From Actinobacteria bacterium OV320 (GTDB taxonomy: Bacteria; Actinomycetota; Actinomycetes; Streptomycetales; Streptomycetaceae): 64,000 nucleotides of DNA. The DNA is taken from assembly GCA_001298545.1 (NCBI GenBank), contig LJCX01000030.1, positions 806,001 through 870,000 of the forward strand, read 5' to 3'. Shown in pieces: positions 10,036 through 18,229 of this stretch; the first letter of the stretch is position 1, and each line of letters starts with the position of its first letter. The notes under the pieces are model-generated. The model worked only from the letters and a program-made list of their open reading frames with translations, was not told the origin of the DNA and searched no databases. The position numbers and the translations under genes are program-made.

Positions 10036-10127
10036 GGATCCTTTGTCGGCGCTGCTCCCAACTCCCTTGAGGTCTTTGGTGAAAAGCACACGAAAGGGTG
10101 ATCGCTCACCCCGTCGCAATTGACGCC

Positions 10128-10154
10128 TTATCGGAAAGAAATGGGCTTTCTTCG
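10128..10154 (-). promoter_or_regulatory. Sigma-WhiG-type promoter of whiH
   Basis: On the minus strand TCCGATAA (10128-10135) matches the sigma-28/WhiG -10 consensus GCCGATAA at seven of eight positions. CGAA (10151-10154), a partial match to TAAA, lies 15 bp upstream. It is about 93 bp before the whiH start. whiH is known to be a direct target of sigma-WhiG in S. coelicolor. Confidence 0.7.
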
Positions 10155-10197
10155 GGGAGTTGCGCACACGCCGGGATCGGATCGGCCCGGACGGTGG

Positions 10198-12483
10198 TCA
10201 TCGGGCTCTGTTGCGCAGGGTCGTGAGCAGGTACGCGCACAGCAGAGCCGTCAGCGACAACGTCATTGCGCCGCCGACCGGTTGGGCGATCACACGTGCC
10301 GCGGCACCCAGATAGCGCTCTCCACCGAAGGGCCACTGCACCAGGAGCAGCTCGCGCAGCCGCATCGAGAAACCCGCCGCCGTCCGTACGGACGTGCTCT
10401 CCACGGCCTTCTGTACGACGGGCAGGACGACGACGGGCATGGCGACCACCGCCGCCATTCCGGCCGTGGTGGAGCGGAAGACACCGGCGGCCAGCACACC
10501 GGTCCAGGCGCAGCCGACCACGAGGCCGATCCAACTCGCGCTCAGCGAAAGCCAGTCCCCGGGAACCTGTGCGACCTCCCGTCCGTAGACGAGATAGAGC
10601 ACTTCGGCGTCGCAGCCCACCGTGAGAAAGGCCAGCATCAGCGCGGTGAAAGCGCCGACGAGGAGCTTGGCGGTGAGCACCCCGAGCCTTCGGGGCACGG
10701 TGCCGCGGTCCGCGGCCAGGGCGGGGTGGCGGAATTCGTCTCCGAAGGCCAGCGCACCGAGCAGTCCCGCACCGAGCGCCGCGGGCGGCAGCGGAAGCTC
10801 CGTGGGCCACGCGGCCAGCAGCCGTGGCTGCGCGGTGTGACCCGCGCGGGCCAGGAGCAGGGCGGTGAGGGCGGAGACGATCAGCACGGCGGCACCGGTG
10901 GTGAATCCGGTGCCGATCCCGGTGGCTCGACGGAGTTCGTAGCGGAGCGGACGCAGCGGGCTGGGGGCCGAACGGACGGAGATAGGAGGCGGCAGGGCGG
11001 GCAGGGTGTGGACATCGCGAGACGCGAAAGGGCGGACGGGGCGCTGAGCCGACGACACGACAGACGCGGCCGAGGAACGGGAGGCGGCGGGGCGGGCACC
11101 AGAGGCGGCGCCGTCGGCGGTGCCGGCTTCTCCGGGCCGCGGGAGTTCGTCGACGATCGTGCCCGCGGAGACGGCCGGTCCACTCGCGCCGTGCCTGTCG
11201 GGGGCAGTCGGCGACACCGGCGCGTCCGGGGCGTCCGCGGCTGGGACGACAGCGGTGGCGGACGCCGCGACAGCGGACGGGGAGTCGCCGCCGCAAGCCG
11301 CGACAGCGGACGGGGAGTAGCCGTCGGAAGCCGCGATGCCGTCGCGAGGCACCGCGCCGACCGGCCGGTAGGGCGCCGCGGACGGCAGCGGTGCATCGTC
11401 GGGGCCACAGGGAGCGTCCGCGGTTCCCGTGCGCCGGGAGTCGCTCGCGACCCGCATGTCTTCCGGGGCCTCCGCACCTTCCGTGCCCGGCTCGGAGGCG
11501 GCGGCGAGGGTAACCGGTTCCCCGTCCGTGGGGCCCCGGCCTGCTGGCGCCGAGGAGCCCGGCCTTGCCCCGGGGTGCGCCCGCCGCCGATCCTCCGCTC
11601 CTGCTCCCGGCCCCATGTCGCCTGTCTCGTCGGCGAGTTGGTGGACGAGGATGTCGTGCCGGAATGCCGTCTCGCCGACCTGGGCACAGCTACTGCCGTA
11701 CACCGAGAGCCGGTTGCCGTCCTCCTGCACGACCTCGACGGAGCGTTGCGCGGCTCGCGCCTCCCTGGCGAGCAGGGCGGCCAGGCGGGCGGCATGCGGG
11801 CTGCGGACGGCCACCCGGGGTCGCAGCCGGGTGCGGGCGAAGTCGGTGGCCTCCTGGTCGGCGACCAGCGTGCCCCGCTCCAGGGTGATGACCCGGTCGG
11901 CGGTGCGGGCGGCCTCCTTGGGATCGGCCGTGGTCGTCAGGACGGTACCGCCCTGGTCCGCATGGGCGCGCAGCATGCCGTACAGCCAGCGGTTCTCGCG
12001 CCCGGAAAGCCCGTCGGCCGGTTCGTCGAGGACGAGGGTGTGCGGGTCCGCGAGCAGAGCGCAGGCCAGGCCCAGTCGCCGGTCCACGCCGCGGGACAGG
12101 GTGCCGAGGCGTTCGTCGCGCAGGCTGACCAGGCCGACCACCTCGAGCACTTCGTCGGCCCGCCGCACCGGAACTCCGGCGGCCGCGCACAACATGCGCA
12201 GGTGGCCCCGGACCGTGCGGGCCGGGTGCCCCGGCACATCGCCGAGGAGGACGCCGACCTCGCGCGAGGGGTGGGCGATGCGGTGCAGCGGACGGCCCCG
12301 GAAGTAGGCCAGCCCGCGGCCCTGTTGGAGTTCGAGCATCAGTCTCAGCGCCGTGGTCTTGCCCGCGCCCGGCGCTCCGAGCAGCACGGTGACGCGGCCC
12401 GCGCGCGCCTCGAAGGAGACGTCGTCGACGGCGGGCGGAAGCGCCTTGCGGGAGTTGCTGGTCAGTCCGAAGGCCTGGATCAC
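10198..12483 (-). CDS. Single-chain ABC transporter (ATPase fused to membrane domain)
   Basis: This 761-residue protein joins an ABC ATPase to a permease. The ATPase (about 1-230) has Walker A GAPGAGKTT, a degenerate signature LSRGVDRRLGLA and Walker B LVLDEPADGLSG. A roughly 220-residue low-complexity linker follows, including a 33-bp tandem duplication at 11267-11332. The C-terminal region (about 490-760) has around six hydrophobic helices, as in ABC-2 permeases. The GTG at 12483 is chosen because MIQAFGLTS-type starts are conserved; it lacks a Shine-Dalgarno but has TATCTT seven bases upstream, suggesting a leaderless mRNA. The gene ends upstream of whiH in the same direction. The substrate is unknown. 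Confidence 0.85.
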   Translation of the reverse strand: MIQAFGLTSNSRKALPPAVDDVSFEARAGRVTVLLGAPGAGKTTALRLMLELQQGRGLAYFRGRPLHRIAHPSREVGVLLGDVPGHPARTVRGHLRMLCAAAGVPVRRADEVLEVVGLVSLRDERLGTLSRGVDRRLGLACALLADPHTLVLDEPADGLSGRENRWLYGMLRAHADQGGTVLTTTADPKEAARTADRVITLERGTLVADQEATDFARTRLRPRVAVRSPHAARLAALLAREARAAQRSVEVVQEDGNRLSVYGSSCAQVGETAFRHDILVHQLADETGDMGPGAGAEDRRRAHPGARPGSSAPAGRGPTDGEPVTLAAASEPGTEGAEAPEDMRVASDSRRTGTADAPCGPDDAPLPSAAPYRPVGAVPRDGIAASDGYSPSAVAACGGDSPSAVAASATAVVPAADAPDAPVSPTAPDRHGASGPAVSAGTIVDELPRPGEAGTADGAASGARPAASRSSAASVVSSAQRPVRPFASRDVHTLPALPPPISVRSAPSPLRPLRYELRRATGIGTGFTTGAAVLIVSALTALLLARAGHTAQPRLLAAWPTELPLPPAALGAGLLGALAFGDEFRHPALAADRGTVPRRLGVLTAKLLVGAFTALMLAFLTVGCDAEVLYLVYGREVAQVPGDWLSLSASWIGLVVGCAWTGVLAAGVFRSTTAGMAAVVAMPVVVLPVVQKAVESTSVRTAAGFSMRLRELLLVQWPFGGERYLGAAARVIAQPVGGAMTLSLTALLCAYLLTTLRNRAR
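11267..11332. repeat. 33-bp in-frame tandem duplication
   Basis: Two adjacent 33-base copies starting GCGACAGCGGACGG lie inside the linker of the ABC transporter gene. They encode an 11-residue SPSAVAA-type repeat, so the linker can change length without a frameshift. Confidence 0.75.
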
Positions 12484-12613
12484 CCGTAGCAAGATAGCGC
12501 GGTATATCCCTTTTTTCCGTTCACCGCACGGTGGCACCCTGCGGACGTCGCCCAGCCGCGACCCACCGCCCCGAGCCCCTCCCGCGCCCGCGGGCCGGCG
12601 CGGTGGGCCCGCG

Positions 12614-13372
12614 TCACACCTCGGGACGCAGCATCGGCGGATTGAGCAAGGTGGCGCCGCCCGCCCGGAACAGCTGAGCCGGGCGGCCGCCCTGCCGGGT
12701 GGTGGTGCCACCGGTGGGCACCAGGAAGCCGGGGGTGCCGGTCACCTTGCGGTGGAAGTTCCGTGGGTCGAGCGCCACGCCCCACACCGCCTCGTAGACC
12801 CGGCGGAGCTCGCCGACCGTGAATTCGGTGGGGCAGAACGCGGTCGCCAGGGACGAGTACTCGATCTTGGAACGGGCCCGCTCCACGCCGTCCGCGAGGA
12901 TCTGGGCGTGATCGAAGGCGAGGGGTGCGACCGGTTCCCCGTCCCGCCCGTAACCGCCGTGCTGCAGCAGTTCCTCGACCGGCGCCCAACGCGCGTTGCT
13001 GGCGTCTCCGCCCGCTCGCGGCGCCGGCAGGTCCGGCGCGAGCGCCAGATGCGCGACGCTGACGACGCGCATCCTGGGGTCGCGCTTGGGGTCGCCGTAC
13101 GTGGCGAGCTGCTCCAGATGGGCACCGTTGTCGTACGCCGGGGCCGAGGGGTCGTGGGCACGGAGTCCCGTCTCCTCGGCCAGTTCGCGTGCCGCGGCCT
13201 GGGTGAGGTCCTCGTCAGCCCGCACGAAGCCGCCCGGAAGCGCCCACCGCCCCTGGAACGGCGCCTCACCCCTGCGCACCGCCAGCGCGCACAGGGCATG
13301 GCGGCGCACGGTCAGCACGACCAGGTCCACGGTGACGGCGAAGGGCGGAAAGGCTGACGGGTCGTAGGGCAT
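12614..13372 (-). CDS. NUDIX hydrolase with NrtR-like winged helix
   Basis: This is a 252-residue cytoplasmic protein. The NUDIX domain (about 10-150) has a complete box: GGFVRADEDL, AARELAEETGL. The C-terminal part (about 165-225, FCPTEFTVGELRRVYEAVWG) matches the winged helix attached to NUDIX domains in NrtR-type NAD-metabolism regulators. It may be a nucleotide-sugar or ADP-ribose hydrolase, a ligand-sensing repressor, or both; an intact NUDIX box argues that catalysis is retained. ATG 13372 is the conservative start. An upstream GTG at 13405, preceded by GAAGGGA, is an alternative. A small palindrome at 13386-13400 could be its own operator. Confidence 0.85.
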   Translation of the reverse strand: MPYDPSAFPPFAVTVDLVVLTVRRHALCALAVRRGEAPFQGRWALPGGFVRADEDLTQAAARELAEETGLRAHDPSAPAYDNGAHLEQLATYGDPKRDPRMRVVSVAHLALAPDLPAPRAGGDASNARWAPVEELLQHGGYGRDGEPVAPLAFDHAQILADGVERARSKIEYSSLATAFCPTEFTVGELRRVYEAVWGVALDPRNFHRKVTGTPGFLVPTGGTTTRQGGRPAQLFRAGGATLLNPPMLRPEV

Positions 13373-13382
13373 GCGGCGATCA

Positions 13383-13403
13383 TAGTCGTCTTCCTGACGA
13401 TAA
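13383..13403. promoter_or_regulatory. Candidate operator palindrome before NUDIX gene
   Basis: TCGTC-TTCCT-GACGA (13386-13400) with partly symmetric A/T flanks lies 14 bp upstream of the NUDIX ATG. NrtR-type proteins repress from palindromes near starts. Binding by this protein is inference. Confidence 0.3.
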
Positions 13404-13502
13404 ACACTCCCTTCGTCGGCCGCTTCGATGGCTGATCCACTTCGGTACCGCACGGCCGTCGTCATCCACCCGGGCCGGCGTCCGGAGCTGCGTCGTACGA
13501 GG

Positions 13503-15764
13503 TCACACTCCCAATTGGAGGCCGTCGGCCGCTTCCTCCACCATGGCGAGACCGAGCCGACTGACCCGTACGGAGAAGGGGGCGCCGGCGACCCGCAGCC
13601 CGGTCAGGCCGATCTCCCCCAGGGGCGCGCCGCGCAGGGGTCGCAGCGTGACGGTGCCGGCCGGGGCGTCGGGCCGGACGCCGGCCAGGGTGGTCAGCAG
13701 CAGGACACCGGCCGCCGCCGCGGTGGCCGCGGGACGACAGGCGGCCGGATGGGGAAGCGGGGCTGTCCCGTCACCGCGCCGCTCTCCCGCGTACATCTCC
13801 GGGAGGCGGTGCCCGAAGGCCTCGGCCGCCGTCAGGACGCCTCGCAGCAGCGCGGCGCCCTCCTTCTCGTAGCCCGCGACGGCCAGCCCGGCGACGGCGA
13901 TCGCCGTTTCGTGGACCCGGACGGCACCGCTGCGGTGGCCGAAGGGGTTGTAGCCGGTCTCCTTCGCCCCGAGGCCGCGGAGCCCCCAGCCGGAGTCCAT
14001 GACGGGGCTGCCGAGCAGCCGGGCCAGTTGTTCGGTCTGCACCCGGTCCAGCAGCCCGGGAGCGTGGGCGCCGCCGCCCAGCAACCCGGTGTCGAGCAGG
14101 TGGACGGCCGTCGCGCAGAGGTGGGGCAGCGGCCGTCCGTCCGGGGTACGGGCGGCCGCGGGCCGGCCGCCTCCGGGGTCGTCGATCCAGAAGTCCCGCC
14201 GGAAGGTGGCGCGCAGCTTCCGGGCCCACTCCCGGAGCCCGTCCCCGCCCGGTCTGCCGCAGGCGTCGAGCAGGTCGGCGCCGAGCAGCGCTGCCCGGTG
14301 GGCATGGGCCTGTGTCTCGCTGCGGACGGGACCACCGGGCTGGGGATCGCTCAGGTAGGGCCCCTCGCCGACCGTGGTACGCAGCCAGGTCAGGCAGCGC
14401 TCGGCCGCCGGGAGCAGTTCCTCCGTCTCGGGGTCGGGCAGGCCCCATCGGCGGGCCTCCGCGAGGAGCACCGGGAAGAGCAGCGTGGCCTCGGTGCCCG
14501 TGCATCCCGGCGGAAGGTGGGCGCCCGCGTCGCGACGGGGTCCGGGGATCATGCCGCACCGTGGCCCCGGAGCCGTGATCTGTGTACGGGCCAGGGTGCG
14601 CAGCGCGCCGGCGGCGAGGCGGGTCCCGAGGGGCAGTGTCATGCGGGCGGCGGCAAGCGCGTCCGCCGGTGCCAGGCCGCAGCGCCACGGCGCCCCTGCC
14701 GCGAGGTGGGTGTCCGCGGGATGCGCGGGATCTCGCACCAACAGGGCCTGAAGATCCGCGACGCTCGTCGCCAGGAGCGCACGGACGCGTGGATCGTCGC
14801 CCGTCGCCTGTGCCGTGGCCAATGGGCTCGTGGCCGCGCGCCCCACGGCTCGGACGGGTCCCGCGCCGTCCAGGCGGACCCTCAACTCCACCCGGACGGT
14901 TCCGCCGGGAGGCACCTCGAAGTCCCAGCGCAGCAGTCCCGCGGAGGCGATCGCGTCGGCCGGGGGCGGGTCGGCCGTGACGCTCGAGGTTCCGGCGGCA
15001 CCGGACCACCGCAGGCCAGAATCGTGGACGGTGGCGGCGAGTTCGGGCCCCACGGTGCCGGACGCGATCGCCCCCAGGTCGGCCAGATCGGTGCCGAGCG
15101 CCACCTCGACCGGGAGGCGCAGCGGTCGGGCGGCGGCACTGTGCAGCGTGATCAGTTCCGTGCCGTCCGCGGAGCGGATCCGCTCGACGACGATGTCCGG
15201 GTCCGGGCCACCGTGTGGTGTGACCCGGAGCGTACCGACGAAACGGGCCCGGTCGGCCGAGGTCATCCGGGCCTGAACTGCCAGCGGTTCACGTCCCGCC
15301 ACTCGCACCTCGCAGCGGGACAGGGTGCGCCGGCCCGCCCGGTAGAACCCCTCCAGCCCATGTCCCGTCAGCTGCCCCTGATCCGTCGAGATGGCGAGGC
15401 CCGGCAGGGCGACGCAGATCATCGCCGTGTGGGCGGGAGGCAGGCCGACCGAGCGAGGCTGGGCCGACGTCCCCGGCGGAGGTCCGGCGCCTCTGGACGA
15501 GGGCGACGGCGGGCGACGCGCTGTGCCGGCCGACGGGAGGGCGGACGTGCCACGGACGCCCGGTCCGGTGGACAGGCGCGGGCCTCCCGCCGGCCCGATG
15601 GGCTGAGGGGGTGGTGAGGTGCGCCGGCCCTCGCCGGGAAGTCCGGTCCGTTGCGGACCCGGCCCGTCCGCGAGCGGTGGGTCGGTGCCCGCGCCGGGGA
15701 ACGGCGTCGAGGTGTCGTGGCTGGAGCGTTCGTCGGCGGCTGAGGGCGGAGTCGGCTGATGCAT
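13503..15764 (-). CDS. Glycogen-debranching-enzyme-like glycosidase
   Basis: This 753-residue protein has a Pro/Gly/Ser-rich disordered N-terminus (about 1-110). A beta-rich domain follows (about 115-330), resembling the N-terminal domain of bacterial glycogen debranching-type enzymes (GFYRAGRRTLSRCEVRV). The C-terminal (alpha/alpha)6-type region (about 350-700) includes ETGYNPFGHRSGAVRVHETA. Such proteins are annotated as amylo-alpha-1,6-glucosidase-like. Whether it acts on glycogen is not shown, since catalytic residues cannot be assigned by eye. ATG 15764 has AGAAG about eight bases upstream; an open extension to 15842 was not used. Neighbours give no pathway context. It has no signal peptide, so it is probably cytoplasmic. 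Confidence 0.75.
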   Translation of the reverse strand: MHQPTPPSAADERSSHDTSTPFPGAGTDPPLADGPGPQRTGLPGEGRRTSPPPQPIGPAGGPRLSTGPGVRGTSALPSAGTARRPPSPSSRGAGPPPGTSAQPRSVGLPPAHTAMICVALPGLAISTDQGQLTGHGLEGFYRAGRRTLSRCEVRVAGREPLAVQARMTSADRARFVGTLRVTPHGGPDPDIVVERIRSADGTELITLHSAAARPLRLPVEVALGTDLADLGAIASGTVGPELAATVHDSGLRWSGAAGTSSVTADPPPADAIASAGLLRWDFEVPPGGTVRVELRVRLDGAGPVRAVGRAATSPLATAQATGDDPRVRALLATSVADLQALLVRDPAHPADTHLAAGAPWRCGLAPADALAAARMTLPLGTRLAAGALRTLARTQITAPGPRCGMIPGPRRDAGAHLPPGCTGTEATLLFPVLLAEARRWGLPDPETEELLPAAERCLTWLRTTVGEGPYLSDPQPGGPVRSETQAHAHRAALLGADLLDACGRPGGDGLREWARKLRATFRRDFWIDDPGGGRPAAARTPDGRPLPHLCATAVHLLDTGLLGGGAHAPGLLDRVQTEQLARLLGSPVMDSGWGLRGLGAKETGYNPFGHRSGAVRVHETAIAVAGLAVAGYEKEGAALLRGVLTAAEAFGHRLPEMYAGERRGDGTAPLPHPAACRPAATAAAAGVLLLTTLAGVRPDAPAGTVTLRPLRGAPLGEIGLTGLRVAGAPFSVRVSRLGLAMVEEAADGLQLGV

Positions 15765-16130
15765 GAGGTGACTTCTTCTGCTCTCTGGTGCGCCTCGGGC
15801 ATGGTCGAGGCCGGGTGGACGGCTCCGGCAGGGCGGGTGCATTGCGGCGGCCCGCCCCGTGCGGGCGTTCCGCCACTCAGGTGAACGGGGCGGGACTCCC
15901 CCAGGTCACGCCCCCGGGCCGCAGGCCCCACCGAATGGCCGCCGGATCCGGACAGGCCGGGCCGGCTTCGGAGCCTGCTGATCCGACTTCAAGGCCACGC
16001 CAGGGCGGCTTGGGCGGGGTGTCCGGCCACAGGCGTTCACTGTGCAGGGCAGTCCGTCGACCCGGCCTCGGTCATCGCCGGCCCGCCCACGCGGCAGCAC
16101 CGCCCTTCACCGCGGCGGCAGAACGGGGCG
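15765..16130. other. Intergenic gap, glycosidase / DUF4192
   Basis: This 366-bp gap separates two minus-strand genes and should contain the glycosidase promoter and DUF4192 3' UTR. Open frames crossing it are shadows of flanking genes. I see no convincing promoter, hairpin or repeat. Confidence 0.5.
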
Positions 16131-18065
16131 TCACCCCTGCCCCTTCGTGTCGTCGCTGTCGGACCGCAGGCCTTCCGAGCCTTCCGGGCAGTTTTCGCGA
16201 TGCCGCGTGGAGGCCTTCCCCACTGGGCGGGTTCGGGATCCTCCTCGGCCCGGCGCGGCAGGGCGCGTGACGTGCGGCCTCGGTGTGTGAGCGCGAAGCT
16301 CGTTCGCTCCCGGCGTGCGGGGTTCCGGTTCCTGGCCGCCTTCCGCTCCGGCCGCAGTCTGTGCGTGGACCGCGCCGATACCGGTGGGGCGGACACGGCG
16401 ACGCCTGCGAGCAGTCCTGGGGGCGGGTACCGGCACAGATTCTGACGTGTACGTGGCTGGAGCGTGCGGGAGTGCGCCGGAGGTGCGGCCCTTCACTTCG
16501 CCGGGCCGGGCAGCGTGCTCGGCTTCGCCGGGCAGGTCTCCTTGCTGTGCTTCGCCGGAGCCGCCCGCGTCATTCGGCTCGCTGGAGCGGTCTTGCACGC
16601 CGGAGCGGCTCCCCTGCTCGAGGCAGCTTTCCTCACCGGGGCGGTTCTCCGCGTCTGGACACCGGAGGTCGGTGGACGCCTCTCCCCTCTCTGTTCCGCC
16701 CCCGCCTGCGGGGAACTCCGTCCCGCCTGGGTCCTGTGGGCCTTCGGAGCCCTCTGAGCACTCTGAGTCCTCGGAACCTTCGGAGCCCTCGGCCACAGCA
16801 GTCTCGCCAGGCGTCTCCACTGTCGTAGGCAGCCCGCGTCCCTCGCGCTCGGCGCGCAGGCAGCGTCGTACCGACTCGGGGTCGAGGCCCTCGTTGCAGG
16901 CCTGGTGCAGAAGGCGGGCGAACAGATAGCCCGGGTCCGCGCCCAGTGCCATGGCGAGGGCCTCCCTTGCCTCGAGTTCGTCGCCGGTGGACCAGGCGAC
17001 CCAGCCGGCGAGGGTGAGCGGCGACGCCGCGTGCTCGCCGTACGGCCCGACGCAGCGCCGTGCCAGGGCCCGCCAGAGACGCAGGGCGGGGGCCGCCTCG
17101 TCGCCCTCCATCCACCCCGCGGCCCGGTCACGCGTCACCCGGTCCTGGAGGCCGAGAATCAAAGCTGCGGCCTCGTCGAATCCGAGCAGTTCGTCGTCTC
17201 GGCGGTCCGCCAGGAGCGCACCCGGCACGACAGGCGCCTCGGCGAGGCGGCGCACAACCCGCCCGGCCAGGTCCATCGTCTCCTCGGCCACCGCCGCGCG
17301 ACTCTCCTCGTCGAGGATCCTCGGGACGAGCGCCATGCCTGCGGTGTCCAGGGCGATCTCCTGCTCCAGTACGGCACCGGTCTCCAGAGGCAGCAGTCGG
17401 GCACGCAACTCGCGCAGGGTGCCCCGGACCTGGATGCCCGCGTAGGTCGCGGCCGCGGCCAGCACGGAGGTGCCGGGCAGGCCCATCGCCACCCCTTCGA
17501 CCGGACAGCAGTTCTTGCCGCCGCAGCAGTACGACCAGAAGCGGCCGTCGGCGATACAGAGCGCCTCGATCACGGGGACGTCGAGACGGCCGCACTCGAG
17601 ACGCAGTCGGTGGGCCAGCGGTTGGAGCCGCTCCATCACCTGACGGCCCGTCTCCCCCTTCCCCGGCTCCTGGCAGAGGTAGACGACCATGCTCGCGGGA
17701 CGGGTGCCCCGGCGTTCGCTGCCCTTCACGAGACCTTGCGTCAACTGCTGGGCGACGGCCTCCCAGTCGTCCGGGTTCGCGGGAATGCCGAGCCGCGCCC
17801 GGCCGCCGAACCGGCCTCGTCCGCCGCGGTCGTGCAGGGCGACCAGGACGATGCTGTCCTCCGGTCGGTACCCGAGCAGGTAGGGCAGGGCGTCGGCCAG
17901 CTCGGCCGGAGTCCGCAGGGTGACCTGGTGGTCGGCGGGGCTTGCGCCGTACCCGATGTCTCCCTCGAACACCGTGTGGCCGGCACAGGCCGGGTGCTCA
18001 CGTCCGTCCCGCCCGGTGATGTCGCCGTTTTCGGAGGATCCAGTGGTTTCGCTGTGATTCGTCAT
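16131..18065 (-). CDS. DUF4192 domain protein with long low-complexity tail
   Basis: This is a 644-residue protein. Residues about 47-400 form the DUF4192 domain typical of actinobacteria (VTLRTPAELADALPYLLGYRPEDSI in two parts, then a Cys cluster CC-x4-CC at 180-187). The family's function is unknown. The C-terminal 230 residues are low complexity: a Ser/Glu run (EGSEGSEDSECSEGSEG) coded by nine-base repeats at about 16745-16800, then Arg/Pro-rich sequence, well beyond the core domain length. ATG 18065 is the natural start but has only a weak ribosome site. The gene diverges from recQ across a 164-bp region, an arrangement I recall as common in Streptomyces. Confidence 0.85.
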   Translation of the reverse strand: MTNHSETTGSSENGDITGRDGREHPACAGHTVFEGDIGYGASPADHQVTLRTPAELADALPYLLGYRPEDSIVLVALHDRGGRGRFGGRARLGIPANPDDWEAVAQQLTQGLVKGSERRGTRPASMVVYLCQEPGKGETGRQVMERLQPLAHRLRLECGRLDVPVIEALCIADGRFWSYCCGGKNCCPVEGVAMGLPGTSVLAAAATYAGIQVRGTLRELRARLLPLETGAVLEQEIALDTAGMALVPRILDEESRAAVAEETMDLAGRVVRRLAEAPVVPGALLADRRDDELLGFDEAAALILGLQDRVTRDRAAGWMEGDEAAPALRLWRALARRCVGPYGEHAASPLTLAGWVAWSTGDELEAREALAMALGADPGYLFARLLHQACNEGLDPESVRRCLRAEREGRGLPTTVETPGETAVAEGSEGSEDSECSEGSEGPQDPGGTEFPAGGGGTERGEASTDLRCPDAENRPGEESCLEQGSRSGVQDRSSEPNDAGGSGEAQQGDLPGEAEHAARPGEVKGRTSGALPHAPATYTSESVPVPAPRTARRRRRVRPTGIGAVHAQTAAGAEGGQEPEPRTPGANELRAHTPRPHVTRPAAPGRGGSRTRPVGKASTRHRENCPEGSEGLRSDSDDTKGQG

Positions 18066-18104
18066 GCGCCGACGATCTCGCGGATCATGAGGTTCCGCTT
18101 AGCC

Positions 18105-18113
18105 TGTGGATAA
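18105..18113 (-). promoter_or_regulatory. Perfect TTATCCACA (DnaA-box-like) site
   Basis: The nonamer TTATCCACA, identical to the E. coli DnaA box, lies on the minus strand in the 164-bp divergent promoter region between the DUF4192 gene and recQ. A single nonamer can occur by chance, but its promoter location next to a helicase gene is suggestive. Confidence 0.4.
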
Positions 18114-18229
18114 GTCCGATCAGGAACACGTCAGACATCCGGAGCAGAAGGGCCGAGGCGCGGCCGGGCAACGCCCTGCCCCCTCCCGTCGCCGGCCGGA
18201 TTGTCAGCGCCGTCCTGTTGTATGGGGGC

